A stretch of 37,595 nucleotides of DNA. Origin: JAWPMV01 sp038527215. GTDB taxonomy: Bacteria; Bacteroidota; Bacteroidia; J057. This document shows, in pieces, positions 8,821 through 17,034 of this stretch. A model generated the notes under the pieces. The model worked only from the letters and a program-made list of their open reading frames with translations, did not search any database and was not told the origin of the DNA. A program made the translations under genes and the position numbers. The DNA is taken from contig JBCBGC010000079.1 in NCBI GenBank assembly GCA_038527215.1, positions 1-37,595 on the forward strand. Reading direction: 5' to 3'. How positions within the stretch are numbered: position 1 is the stretch's first letter; each line of letters opens with the position of its first letter.

Positions 8821-9147
8821 ATGATTTTTCATCTCACTACCCCTGCCCATTGGGAAAAATGCCTGAATCAGGCTCATTTTGACGTGCCCACCCGAAAAAC
8901 GGAGGGCTTTATTCACTGCTCCACGGAGGAGCAAGTGCTCGGGTCAGCTACCAAGCATTTCCAGGAGGCAGATAGCCTGGTGATTTTATGTATTCGGGAA
9001 AAAGGCGTAAAAAACATCCTCAAGTGGGAGCCCAGCCGTAAGGGAGCCCTTTTTCCCCATCTGTATGGCAAAATTCCCTTCCATGCGATCGTGGATACCC
9101 GCCTCCTGGAGCGCGATCCGGCGGGACATTGGCAATGGGCCAGTTAA
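8821..9147 (+). CDS. DUF952 family protein
   Basis: A 108-residue cytoplasmic protein matching DUF952 over its full length. Visible hallmarks are IFHLTT at the start, the EGFIHCSTEEQ block (29-39) and FPHLYGKIPFHAIV (78-91). The molecular function of this family is not established. It begins 15 bases after the nucleotidyltransferase stop, so the two genes are probably co-transcribed, although a functional link is not evident. It ends head-to-tail against the convergent FtsX permease gene, with only one base between the two stops. Confidence 0.88.
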   Translation: MIFHLTTPAHWEKCLNQAHFDVPTRKTEGFIHCSTEEQVLGSATKHFQEADSLVILCIREKGVKNILKWEPSRKGALFPHLYGKIPFHAIVDTRLLERDPAGHWQWAS

Positions 9148-9148
9148 A

Positions 9149-11767
9149 CTATTCGGTTCTCAGGGCCTGGGCTGGATTCTGCCGGGCGGTCCGCCAGGAT
9201 CGTAAACTGACCGTTATGCTGACCAGCCCTATCAGGACCAGCAAAGCCACGGCACATTCTCCCCAGCTGAGCTCGATGTGGTAGGCAAAGGTGTTGAGCC
9301 AATCCTGAAGAAAATACCAGGCCAGCGGCACCGCCAGGAGAGCTGAAACTCCCATTAGCATGAGATATTCTTTGTTGAGCAACAGGAGAAGCTGTGAGAG
9401 CCCCGCTCCTAATACCTTTCGAATGCCAATTTCCTTGGTTCTCCTGGCCGCGGCAAAGGAAGCCAGCCCAAATACGCCCAGGCAAGCCAGCGAAATCGCG
9501 ATCAAGCCAAAGGCGATCAGCATATTCATCAGGCGGTCTTCTTTATCATATACGGTATCCAGGTATTCGTCCAGGAAAAAATAGGGAGGCTGACTGGGCC
9601 CTCCCATGGCCGTCCAGCTTTCTTTAAAATGGTCCAGGACCGCTCCACCCTGACCAGGCTGATAAGCCATGACCAGATAGGTGCCATCATCCCGGTATTG
9701 ATAACTCACGGGTTTGATCGGTTCATACAGATTTCGAATGTGAAAATCCTCCATGATGCCGATGACCCGCCCGCGAAGGGCTGGATACTCCAGCACCTGT
9801 CCCAATTCTTCCGGTAGGTTCAGGGTGCGCAAAAGGGTTTGGTTGACAATGATGGGATCCTGAGGACTGGCATCTGGGCCAGTATTCACCCGCTCTCCCG
9901 CCTCAAAGGAGCGTCCTTGCAGCAGGCTTAAGCCGTAGGCCTCCATCACGGCTTCGTCCCCATCAAAAAACTGCACTTCTATCAAACTGCCTCCTTCTTC
10001 GGTGGTAAAGGTTCCGTATCCACCCAGGGACCGGGCAGGTACCCAGTTGGTGAGACTGGCCTGCCGGACCAGCGGCGACTTACGCATTTCCTGACGGATA
10101 GGCTTCGATAGTTTGTTGAGGACCCCCAGATTGACCACCAGTTTGTGGTTTTTGTCAAACCCCATGTCTTTGTGCTGTAGGTAATTGAGCTGGCGGAAAA
10201 TGACCCCTAATCCGATAAACAAGGCCAGGGTAATGGCGAACTGCACGGTCAGGAGGACCTTTCTGATCCAGGCTCCATCATTCAACTTGCGCAACTGTCC
10301 TTTCATTGAAGCCACAATCCGGAGCCTGCCCAGGAGTAGGGCCGGATATAATCCTGAGAGCAGCAGAACCAAGGCTACACTGAGGGGAAGCAACCACATG
10401 AGGTCAGAAGTCCATAAGATGCGCCAATCAATGCTTCGCTCCACCAGTTCTGAAAAAGAAGGCATGGCCAGGTATACCCAAATGCCTACAAGAGGTAAAG
10501 CCAGCAGGAGATAAAGCAGGGTTTCGGTAAAAAACTGGCTGATAATGCTGTGGGCCAGGGCACCATTGACTTTTCTGATGCCAATTTCCTTGACCCTCCG
10601 GCTAAAGTCTGCCAGCACTGTCAGGATATAGTTGATGATAGCGATGAGCAAAATGAGGATGGCAATGCCAGTGAATAAATAAACGGTTCGCAGGTCTCCA
10701 TTGGGTTGGATTTCCCCATGCATGTGAGATTGGAGGTGAATGTCCAGCAGGGGTTGCAGCACATAGGCATAGCGACTGCTATCGCCCCCGGTGGCCTGGA
10801 TGAAGGATTTTAGGTCGGTTTCAGTTTGTTGGGGCGAAAAGCCTGAAGGCATACGAAGGTAGGTGAATTTGCTGTAGGAGAAGCCACTCCAATCAAAATC
10901 TTGTCGCAGTCTCGCTGGTTTTTTACTCAGGAGCAAGAGTTCGAAGGTAAAATGAGCAGTCTCAGGCACATCCGCTAGAATGCCGGAGATGGGGATATGT
11001 AAGGTATCCCGCCAGCCCATGACTTTGACCCATTGACCGATGGGGTTTTGATGGGGGAACATCTTGTCCGCCAGGCTGCGGGTCAGCAGCAATTGCCGGA
11101 GGTTTTCACCCGAAAAGTCCACCCTGCCTTCTTCGAGGGGAAAGCTAAATACGGAAAGAAAATTCGAATCTGCCTGGGCAATTTGATGGTGGAGATGCAC
11201 CTGCCCGGAACTGTCCTGGATGGGGTAGTCGGTGATGTTAAAGGAAGTTTTTAGGTTGGTCTGGGGGACATGCCCGTTCATGAGCGGGAGGGCCTCCATG
11301 GGCGTGCGAGGGGATAGATTTGTGCTGCCGTCTTCTCGCGTCGTTTCAAAAACCAGTCGGTAAATGTCTTCTGGTGCCTCATGAAAGCGATCGAAACTTT
11401 GTTCCAGGCCCACATACATGAATATCAACGTACAGGTAGCCAGGCCCAGGCTAAGCCCTATCACTTTGATGCTACTGGGCAGAATTTGCCGACGAAGGTT
11501 GCGAAAGGCGATTTTGAGGTAATGGGTGAACATGATGTGCGAGAAAAAAGTGGGAAAAGGGAACTTGCGGAGGGCAAAAGGCCGGAAAAAACTCAGCACC
11601 TGCCAGGCATAAATCCATCGGGCCCGGGTAGCAGACATGCGCTGGAGCCGCTCATCGTATTCTTCCTGCAGGTCTCCTTCGATTTCTTCTAATAGGTCCG
11701 GTTTGCAAAACCAGCGAAGAAAGCGAGTCGAGCGACGTGGAGGCAATGGATGCTTATTCGGATGCAT
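9149..11767 (-). CDS. FtsX/MacB-type ABC permease with permease-prefix domain
   Basis: An 872-residue inner membrane protein. Residues ~5-70 (RFLRWFCKPDLLEEIEGDLQEEYDER...ARWIYAWQVLSFFRPF) form the prefix domain often seen on permeases encoded next to PadR regulators. Then come a first transmembrane helix (SIKVIGLSLGLATCTLIFMYV), a periplasmic MacB-like core, a first FtsX three-helix block, a second periplasmic core, and a C-terminal FtsX block with the conserved coupling segment RRTKEIGIRKVLGA; the related EIGIRKVNGA marks the first block. Such proteins export or move peptides, lipoproteins or drugs with a separate ATPase, which is not encoded here. The start at 11767 (MHPNKHPLPP) is preferred because the ATG at 11797 would overlap the PadR gene. 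The PadR gene ends ten bases upstream, so the two form an operon. Confidence 0.88.
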   Translation of the reverse strand: MHPNKHPLPPRRSTRFLRWFCKPDLLEEIEGDLQEEYDERLQRMSATRARWIYAWQVLSFFRPFALRKFPFPTFFSHIMFTHYLKIAFRNLRRQILPSSIKVIGLSLGLATCTLIFMYVGLEQSFDRFHEAPEDIYRLVFETTREDGSTNLSPRTPMEALPLMNGHVPQTNLKTSFNITDYPIQDSSGQVHLHHQIAQADSNFLSVFSFPLEEGRVDFSGENLRQLLLTRSLADKMFPHQNPIGQWVKVMGWRDTLHIPISGILADVPETAHFTFELLLLSKKPARLRQDFDWSGFSYSKFTYLRMPSGFSPQQTETDLKSFIQATGGDSSRYAYVLQPLLDIHLQSHMHGEIQPNGDLRTVYLFTGIAILILLIAIINYILTVLADFSRRVKEIGIRKVNGALAHSIISQFFTETLLYLLLALPLVGIWVYLAMPSFSELVERSIDWRILWTSDLMWLLPLSVALVLLLSGLYPALLLGRLRIVASMKGQLRKLNDGAWIRKVLLTVQFAITLALFIGLGVIFRQLNYLQHKDMGFDKNHKLVVNLGVLNKLSKPIRQEMRKSPLVRQASLTNWVPARSLGGYGTFTTEEGGSLIEVQFFDGDEAVMEAYGLSLLQGRSFEAGERVNTGPDASPQDPIIVNQTLLRTLNLPEELGQVLEYPALRGRVIGIMEDFHIRNLYEPIKPVSYQYRDDGTYLVMAYQPGQGGAVLDHFKESWTAMGGPSQPPYFFLDEYLDTVYDKEDRLMNMLIAFGLIAISLACLGVFGLASFAAARRTKEIGIRKVLGAGLSQLLLLLNKEYLMLMGVSALLAVPLAWYFLQDWLNTFAYHIELSWGECAVALLVLIGLVSITVSLRSWRTARQNPAQALRTE

Positions 11768-11777
11768 GGTGGAGCGG

Positions 11778-12110
11778 TTAAGATGGATCAAGCGCAACGG
11801 AGGGAATGGCTTCCCAGAGACGATTGCGTTGCTGACGTGCGCGCTGTATGGCGGCTACTCCTGCACTGGTGAGGGTGAAGAGTTTCTTACGCTTGCCGCC
11901 CCTGCTTTGGGTAGCTTCTCCTAAGCGACTTTGTAAAAAGCCCTTTTTTTCCAGTCGATGGAGGGCAGCGTGGACCGTACTCAGGGTGACCTTGCGTGCG
12001 GTCTGCTGCAGGATTTCCTGTTTAATAGCTACCCCATAGGCTGTATCGTACAAGATGGCCACGGTCAGCAGCACTAGTTCTTCAAACTCGCCAATATGGG
12101 TCCCTTTCAT
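11778..12110 (-). CDS. PadR family transcriptional regulator
   Basis: A 110-residue winged-helix regulator. GEFEELVLLTVAILYDTAYGVAIKQEI is the typical first helix pair, TLSTVHAALHRLEKKGFLQSR is the recognition helix, and GGKRKKLFTLTSAGVAAIQ forms the wing. The usual C-terminal dimerisation part is very short, as in the subgroup paired with prefix-domain permeases. I infer that it represses its own operon with the FtsX permease. The start at 12110 (MKGTHIGEFEE) is the family N-terminus; the longer frame from 12158 would run through the putative operator. Confidence 0.88.
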   Translation of the reverse strand: MKGTHIGEFEELVLLTVAILYDTAYGVAIKQEILQQTARKVTLSTVHAALHRLEKKGFLQSRLGEATQSRGGKRKKLFTLTSAGVAAIQRARQQRNRLWEAIPSVALDPS

Positions 12111-12123
12111 AAGTTTGGATATT

Positions 12124-12188
12124 ATGTTCGTAAATGTCGATAAAATAAAGATGCCCATGCAAGTTAAATTCGCTTTTGTCGATAAAAT
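12124..12188 (-). promoter_or_regulatory. Candidate PadR operator repeats
   Basis: The 12-base word TGTCGATAAAAT occurs exactly twice on the plus strand, at 12135-12146 and 12177-12188, 42 bases apart (about four helical turns). A diverged half-copy, ATGTTCGTAA, lies beside the first at 12124-12133. The repeats lie 14-78 bases upstream of the padR start, where an autoregulatory operator would be expected. Binding is inferred, not shown. Confidence 0.45.
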
Positions 12189-12355
12189 GGCAATTTTAGC
12201 GGGAATAGTCTGACCGTTTCCTTGGCTAATCCTTCCGTTTACTCAATGACCCTTACACACTTACTAAATGCCGCTGTTTTGGTAGGACAAAATGTGCGAA
12301 TTTCAACTCAGCAACCAGAAACACAACCGCACAATCAAGTCTTCACAATAAAGAA

Positions 12356-12390
12356 CTCGCCAGGCGTTATACCTGGCGAGCTTATTTTTG
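12356..12390. terminator. Bidirectional terminator hairpin
   Basis: A perfect nine-base stem CTCGCCAGG/CCTGGCGAG (12356-12364 with 12372-12380) has a seven-base loop. It is followed by CTTATTTTTG on the plus strand and by TTCTTTATTG on the minus strand. It sits 32 bases beyond the stop of the oxidoreductase gene (12412), which it most likely terminates. The rest of 12189-12355 contains nothing else I can name. Confidence 0.75.
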
Positions 12391-12411
12391 TCCTGTCTGT
12401 AGGCTGATTCG

Positions 12412-14031
12412 CTAGGCAGCAGGGAAGTCGTCGGAGGGAAAATGAGACTCCATCACTTCTTTCATAAAGTTTTTGCGGGTGATCGCAGAGGCGGTGAGCA
12501 AACCAGAAAAAAGCGCCCCTCCTATGCCTGCGGTCACCACATCCTGCCCAGTCAGCCAAAGGTTTTTTATCGGCGTTTGGGGACGTAGGAATTTATGCGA
12601 AAAGCGGGAAGGGCTATGATCGAGGCCATATATTTCTCCTTTGTCATAGTTGACAAAGTGTCGGGTGGTCAGGGGAGTACTCAGCTCATAATAGTCAAGC
12701 CGTTCCCGTAGGTGCGGCAAATGCTGGAAGAGGGTTTCCAGCAGCCTTTGCGAGAGCTTTTCTTTAAAGGTATCGTAATCTTCCCCTCGTTTTTTCCAGC
12801 TACTGCCTTCCCATTTTTCAAATTCTTCGTAAGGTGCAAGGGTGATGATATCTACCGTGCTGCGATCTGGATAGCGTCGGGTCCAGTCCGGGTCTTTGGC
12901 CGCGGGAAAGGAAAGGTATACCAAAGGAAACTCCTGTTCCATGTCCTGCAGATAAGCTGAAATATTCTCCTCATGAGTTCCCTGGCTGGGATAAATCCAA
13001 TAATTGGTTTTGGGTAAGTTCAGGCTTTGAGGATCACCTTTGAAGCCAGTGTACAGGCAAAGATGAGCCGCTGAAGGATTGATTTGCTTGAGTTGGCTTT
13101 TCAGGTTGAGTTGATTGGCCAGGCTTTCGGGCAGCAATTTTTCATAGGTGTTGATGATGCCTGCTCCACTGACCACGATAGGGGCCTTAAATTCTTTGCC
13201 ATCCTCCATGCGTACCCCTACCGCTTTTTTCCCTTCCAGCATGATCTCTTTTACCGGCGCACTGATCAGGATGGTACTGCCACCCGCTTCCAGGACCGGA
13301 TCTATGGTTTCCACCAGGCGAGCACTACCCCCGATAGGAAAATAGCCTCCGCCAAAGTAATGCTTGACCAGGGAGGCATGCATGGCAAAACTGCTTTCGG
13401 CGGGCGGCAGTCCGTAATCTCCATACTGCCCGGTGAGGACTTTGATGAGTTCCTCATTTTGGGTGAGGGATTCGAGGACCTGTCGGGTGGTTTGGGTGGC
13501 GTATTTGAGGAAAGGCCCCCGCATGCGATTTCCCGATAGCTTACTCAACAAGGGAGGCATGGCTTTTTCCAGGTAAAAATTCCGACTGGTGCGATTCGCT
13601 TTAAACACCAGATCGACATAAGTTTCGATGGCTTCTTCTTCATCTGGAAAATAGCCGATCATTTTTTCCTTGAAGTTGCCTACTCCTTTGACCAGGTCAT
13701 AGTGCCGGTCGCCGATCACGATTTTGTCATACACCTCTCCCATATCTGCCCAGGTCAGCTGACCATCAGTGATATAGTCAAACATTTTCCTGAGGGGCCC
13801 ATGTTTGCGGTGCATTTCGCCGATGTAGTGGATGCCCACATCCCATTCGTAGCCTTTGCGCTTGAATATATGGGTGAAGCCGCCAGCGGTATAATGCCTT
13901 TCCAGGACGAGAACTTTTTTCCCGGCCTTGGTGAGTAGGGCGGCCAGGGTGAGGCCGCCCATGCCAGAGCCGATGACAATCACGTCGTACTGCTCGGCCA
14001 ACTGGGGCTTTTTCTTATATGACTGAACCAT
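12412..14031 (-). CDS. FAD-dependent RetSat/CrtI-like oxidoreductase
   Basis: A 539-residue flavoprotein of the phytoene desaturase / all-trans-retinol 13,14-reductase group. The dinucleotide-binding fold is at residues 15-45 (DVIVIGSGMGGLTLAALLTK, then VLVLERHYTAGG), and the closing FAD-contact motif is near the C-terminus (LWLTGQDVVTAGIGGALFSG). Substrates in the family are isoprenoid polyenes or related lipids; which one is used here is unknown. The absence of phytoene synthase and other crt genes nearby argues against a dedicated carotenoid cluster. There is a convincing Shine-Dalgarno-like AAGGA about ten bases before the ATG. It follows the CIA30-like gene by 37 bases and ends at a bidirectional terminator. 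Confidence 0.85.
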   Translation of the reverse strand: MVQSYKKKPQLAEQYDVIVIGSGMGGLTLAALLTKAGKKVLVLERHYTAGGFTHIFKRKGYEWDVGIHYIGEMHRKHGPLRKMFDYITDGQLTWADMGEVYDKIVIGDRHYDLVKGVGNFKEKMIGYFPDEEEAIETYVDLVFKANRTSRNFYLEKAMPPLLSKLSGNRMRGPFLKYATQTTRQVLESLTQNEELIKVLTGQYGDYGLPPAESSFAMHASLVKHYFGGGYFPIGGSARLVETIDPVLEAGGSTILISAPVKEIMLEGKKAVGVRMEDGKEFKAPIVVSGAGIINTYEKLLPESLANQLNLKSQLKQINPSAAHLCLYTGFKGDPQSLNLPKTNYWIYPSQGTHEENISAYLQDMEQEFPLVYLSFPAAKDPDWTRRYPDRSTVDIITLAPYEEFEKWEGSSWKKRGEDYDTFKEKLSQRLLETLFQHLPHLRERLDYYELSTPLTTRHFVNYDKGEIYGLDHSPSRFSHKFLRPQTPIKNLWLTGQDVVTAGIGGALFSGLLTASAITRKNFMKEVMESHFPSDDFPAA

Positions 14032-14068
14032 AGTAGGAGATCCTTTCTTCCAAGATAAGGAGGAAATC

Positions 14069-14596
14069 CTATTCCAGGACTATGGAATCTATCTGCAAGC
14101 GGAACTTTTCTGCTTTTTTATTCCCAATGAGGAACGCAATTTCAGCCAACTGTTCTCCAGGATAGTTGTCCATGTTGAGGCGCATGCCCCGGAAGCTGGG
14201 ATACATCTCTGCCAGCGGAATACTCACGGTTTCCCATTCTCCGCTGGTTTGGAAGGTGTAAATGTAGGAAAAGCGTTCTCGCATACTCGATTTGACCCGG
14301 AACTGATAGCTTTTCCCATCGCCCTTGATGCGGAGTTTGGCAAATTGCTGTCCTTCCAGCTGCTGCTGGCCCGTACGATAGCGAAGACTGGAGAATCCGC
14401 CGTTATTTTCCAGCGATACAAAGCCTTCATAAACGGCATGCCCTTCTTCGCTGACTGACATGCGACCCTGCGAAAGTCCGCCCATGACGCCATCATCCAA
14501 TACATACCAACGGGAGAGATCGGCTTCAACCGAAAAATCGAAGAGTACCAAAGAAGGAGACACCAGCATACCGAGGATTAATAAGATTGTTTTCAT
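14069..14596 (-). CDS. CIA30 family protein
   Basis: A 175-residue protein with a CIA30 (complex I intermediate-associated protein 30) beta-sandwich. The family core WYVLDDGVMGGLSQGRM (30-46), the ENNGGFSSLR strand (63-72) and YSYIYTFQTSGEWETVSIP-like strands (near 110-128) are visible. An N-terminal hydrophobic segment (MKTILLILGMLVSPSLVLF) suggests export or membrane association. Bacterial members are not known to act in complex I assembly and are thought to be carbohydrate-binding-like; the role here is unknown. It precedes the RetSat-like gene on the same strand with a 37-base gap, suggesting co-expression. Confidence 0.85.
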   Translation of the reverse strand: MKTILLILGMLVSPSLVLFDFSVEADLSRWYVLDDGVMGGLSQGRMSVSEEGHAVYEGFVSLENNGGFSSLRYRTGQQQLEGQQFAKLRIKGDGKSYQFRVKSSMRERFSYIYTFQTSGEWETVSIPLAEMYPSFRGMRLNMDNYPGEQLAEIAFLIGNKKAEKFRLQIDSIVLE

Positions 14597-14669
14597 ACTT
14601 GCCTAACCTGCACAGGCCAGCGGATGTTTTCAGGAAGCAGAGATAACTTTTGCTTCTATTTGAAGCATC

Positions 14670-15410
14670 TTATCTGAGGTCTAGCGGACCTTCGAAGGTC
14701 CATTCCTGAGGTCTACGTCCGCCCAGCATGTCTTCCACATAGGCTACCAGCGGCTGCATCTCCTCGTATCGCCCGGGGATGCCGTTGGCTGCGAGGGCTT
14801 TTTCCAGTCGCTGCCCAAATTCAGGATGATGTTCCAGGCAAAAAGGCAGGAGCCGCTTTACCTTTTTGACATGTAGACGCTTTAAGCCAAAATAGGTCGT
14901 CAGACAGGCCTGAATCAGGTCCTGGCCTATCATACTGGCTGTCAGGTGTTCTCCTGCCCCCAGACAGTCTTCCAGGTCTTTCTGCAGATCATCCAGCTGG
15001 TAGCGCATGAGCTCCTTCCGGGCCTCTGTCCAGGCCTGGGGAGGCTTTTCCCAATAGGTTTTTGCTTCTTCGATCAAGGCAGCCAAATGCTCTCCTTCGG
15101 CGTACATGAGCCTGCCGTGAGCGAACATGTGGGCGGTAGTAGGTCGATCTTCCTGCTGTCGGAGATAAGCCCTGATTTGTTCGGGAGGATTGAAAAAATA
15201 TTCAATTTCCACCCCATCAACCCAGGTATTGCCTCGCTTTCGCCACGGGGTGCCGGGACGGGTCAGGAGAAATACATCTATATCAGATTGAGGATAAAGG
15301 CGGGCATGGGTGAGAGAACCGGTGGCCAGGATGCCAATGATATTCGGTTGGTCTTGCCACTGCGCTACAAAAGTAGCCAGGGCTCGTTCAAATCGCTGAA
15401 CTTGTTCCAT
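14670..15410 (-). CDS. Nucleotidyltransferase-domain protein
   Basis: A 246-residue protein of the DNA polymerase beta-like nucleotidyltransferase superfamily. The GS motif (Gly31-Ser32) and the paired aspartates of SDIDVFLL (Asp43, Asp45) form the metal-binding site, and GVEIEYFF (Glu68/Glu70) supplies the likely third carboxylate. The rest (about 95-246) is helical. Relatives include aminoglycoside nucleotidyltransferases and minimal nucleotidyltransferases of toxin-antitoxin pairs. No HEPN partner gene is adjacent, so a toxin-antitoxin role is not supported. The substrate is unknown. The gene lies 40 bases after the 120-residue hypothetical gene on the same strand. Confidence 0.8.
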   Translation of the reverse strand: MEQVQRFERALATFVAQWQDQPNIIGILATGSLTHARLYPQSDIDVFLLTRPGTPWRKRGNTWVDGVEIEYFFNPPEQIRAYLRQQEDRPTTAHMFAHGRLMYAEGEHLAALIEEAKTYWEKPPQAWTEARKELMRYQLDDLQKDLEDCLGAGEHLTASMIGQDLIQACLTTYFGLKRLHVKKVKRLLPFCLEHHPEFGQRLEKALAANGIPGRYEEMQPLVAYVEDMLGGRRPQEWTFEGPLDLR

Positions 15411-15450
15411 GGTTTTTACGTGCTAAGCTATCCCTTACGAAAGGGCCTTG

Positions 15451-15813
15451 CTAAGGTTGCAGGAGGCGCAGGTGATAGGCATCGGGGAAGGGCCGACCTT
15501 TTGCCAGACATTCCATCAGCAGCAACGCATCCTCCCACTGCATGAGTTCGTTTTCCTGCAAAGGATATTGCTCGTTTCCCTGCTGAATATGGGTAGGGGA
15601 TTCCTTTCTTTTGGCCAGGCCTATGATGGCTTGCTGACCATCCTGACTCCACCATACCCCCAGGCGATGAGATAGGCCTCTTACTTCGAGGCTGGTCCTG
15701 TCTACTTCTAGCCGAAGGGGGAAGGCGGCGGTCAGCTCGATATGCGCGAGCCAGCTAGCCAGTTCCGCCCAATCCTGGCTACTTTTCTCCTGACCATTTG
15801 TCCAGATTTTCAT
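15451..15813 (-). CDS. Hypothetical protein
   Basis: A 120-residue soluble protein that I do not recognise. It has no signal peptide or membrane helix. The composition is ordinary (Trp- and Leu-containing helical segments; WAELASWLAHIEL near residues 15-27). It begins two bases after the stop of the AspA-like gene, so translational coupling with that enzyme is likely and a related function is possible. The close spacing and coding-like composition are the reasons for calling it real. Confidence 0.65.
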   Translation of the reverse strand: MKIWTNGQEKSSQDWAELASWLAHIELTAAFPLRLEVDRTSLEVRGLSHRLGVWWSQDGQQAIIGLAKRKESPTHIQQGNEQYPLQENELMQWEDALLLMECLAKGRPFPDAYHLRLLQP

Positions 15814-15815
15814 GA

Positions 15816-16748
15816 CTAAATCGGCGGCTGATCAATGGGCTGCATAATGAAAAATCCGTCCTCTCCCTGAGGCTGATAAAGCGGCATCAGGATTTTGCCC
15901 TCTACTGAGGCGCGGATTTCTCCGCCTTGATCCTGGCCCAGGAGTTCCCCTTTCTGAATAGATTGGAAGTTGGCGTAGCCTGGATTCATCGCAAACTGGT
16001 CCTGAGGCGTGATCGGGTGGCGGTAAGCAATCCACAAAAACTCATCCAGGGATTCCGAGGCCCCTTTGAGACGGGCCGGATACTGGGCATAGTCAGGGAT
16101 TTGTTCAGGCTGCAGGGCCTGGCAGGCCACCAGAAGTACCCAAATGGCGGCTTCATGAATATCTATCGAGGCAGGATCGTCATGTTGGCCGGATTCAAAG
16201 GCAATGCCATTGATACCCCGATTCTTAAAGTAGACATTGGTGGTAAGGGCCAGTTCGTCCACCAGATTGAAGATGATGGGAACCCGCAGGGCTTCTGCTA
16301 ATTCCCGGTTGGCTTTGTCATCCGTGGTGATGGAAAAAAGCCCCCCTGGGGCGGAAGTGGTGTGTAGGTCTACAAAAATCTGAGGTCCATAATCACTTTT
16401 GAAAGCGGCTTCAAAGAAACGAAGCAGTTCCACTAATTCCTTCTCTTCGACATTCCTTTCCGCAGGCGGCAAGGCTTTTACCCGGGCGATCTCAGGGTCA
16501 GACCAAAGCCGGTTTAAATCCCGGTCTATGTATCTTTTCTTGGCAGCCAGCGCCTGACAGTTACCTCTCAGGCCAATTATTTTTCCCTTGATGGGGATCT
16601 TATGCTGCGTAAGGGTGGCAAAAACCCGTTCTAAGGCAATCACGCCAGCGGGTTCATTCCCGTGGATGCCGCCTAAAAAAAATAGCAGGGGACCTGGTTC
16701 TCCTTGTCCCCAGGAACCAATGACTCTTTCGTGTTCCCGTTCCTTCAT
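15816..16748 (-). CDS. Succinylglutamate desuccinylase/aspartoacylase-like M14 hydrolase
   Basis: A 310-residue zinc-dependent amidohydrolase of the AstE/AspA branch of M14. The zinc ligands are in GGIHGNEPAG (His and Glu) and DLHTTSAPGG (His), and RDLNRLW supplies the substrate-binding Arg. The C-terminal region (about 220-310) is beta-rich, with an EGKILMPLYQPQGEDGFFIM segment resembling the lipoyl-like barrel of this family. It should hydrolyse an N-acyl amino acid or similar amide in the cytoplasm; the substrate is unknown. The start at 16748 (MKEREHERV) gives the usual short N-terminus before GPLLFFLGGIHG; the ATG at 16790 would add 14 residues. It heads a five-gene minus-strand run that continues to 12412. 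Confidence 0.85.
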   Translation of the reverse strand: MKEREHERVIGSWGQGEPGPLLFFLGGIHGNEPAGVIALERVFATLTQHKIPIKGKIIGLRGNCQALAAKKRYIDRDLNRLWSDPEIARVKALPPAERNVEEKELVELLRFFEAAFKSDYGPQIFVDLHTTSAPGGLFSITTDDKANRELAEALRVPIIFNLVDELALTTNVYFKNRGINGIAFESGQHDDPASIDIHEAAIWVLLVACQALQPEQIPDYAQYPARLKGASESLDEFLWIAYRHPITPQDQFAMNPGYANFQSIQKGELLGQDQGGEIRASVEGKILMPLYQPQGEDGFFIMQPIDQPPI

Positions 16749-16846
16749 AAATGAAAATTTTCTGGCCCCAAAGTTAAGGCTTTCCTGCATCTGGCCCAGC
16801 CTTTTTCTACTTTTATCCCTACACTTTTTTGGAGGTCTGATTGGCC

Positions 16847-16871
16847 AAAAAAAAACAGCCTTTTCAGGCTG
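16847..16871 (-). terminator. Terminator-like hairpin in leader of AspA-like gene
   Basis: On the minus strand a five-base stem CAGCC/GGCTG with loop TGAAAA is followed directly by nine Ts (complement of the A-run 16847-16855). It has the form of an intrinsic terminator but lies about 100 bases upstream of the minus-strand start at 16748, with no minus-strand gene before it. It might be a leader attenuator or simply block antisense transcription. The stem is short. Confidence 0.45.
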
Positions 16872-16878
16872 CCAGAGC

Positions 16879-16925
16879 AGAATCAGGTAATTCTACCCGT
16901 TTATACCCGGTAATCCCCTGATTCT
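16879..16925. repeat. Inverted repeat upstream of AspA-like gene
   Basis: AGAATCAGG (16879-16887) and CCTGATTCT (16917-16925) are perfect nine-base complements separated by 29 bases. On the minus strand the structure immediately precedes the T9 hairpin at 16847-16871. It lies in the 286-base gap between two divergent genes, where nothing else was identified apart from that hairpin. Confidence 0.45.
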
Positions 16926-17034
16926 ATTTTTCATCATTTGGAAAATTCCTATCAAAACATATATCTTATCCTTCCGAATACCCTCTCCCGTTCGGCTTTT
17001 TTGACAACGCCTACAACCCCCTAATAAACTTTTT

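Noticed and set aside
12412..14031. Carotenoid biosynthesis cluster
   Set aside because: Only a RetSat/CrtI-like enzyme is present; no phytoene synthase, cyclase or hydroxylase genes are nearby.
14670..15813. Toxin-antitoxin pair (nucleotidyltransferase plus small protein)
   Set aside because: The 120-residue neighbour lacks HEPN features, is coupled instead to the AspA-like gene, and the nucleotidyltransferase is longer than a minimal MNT antitoxin.
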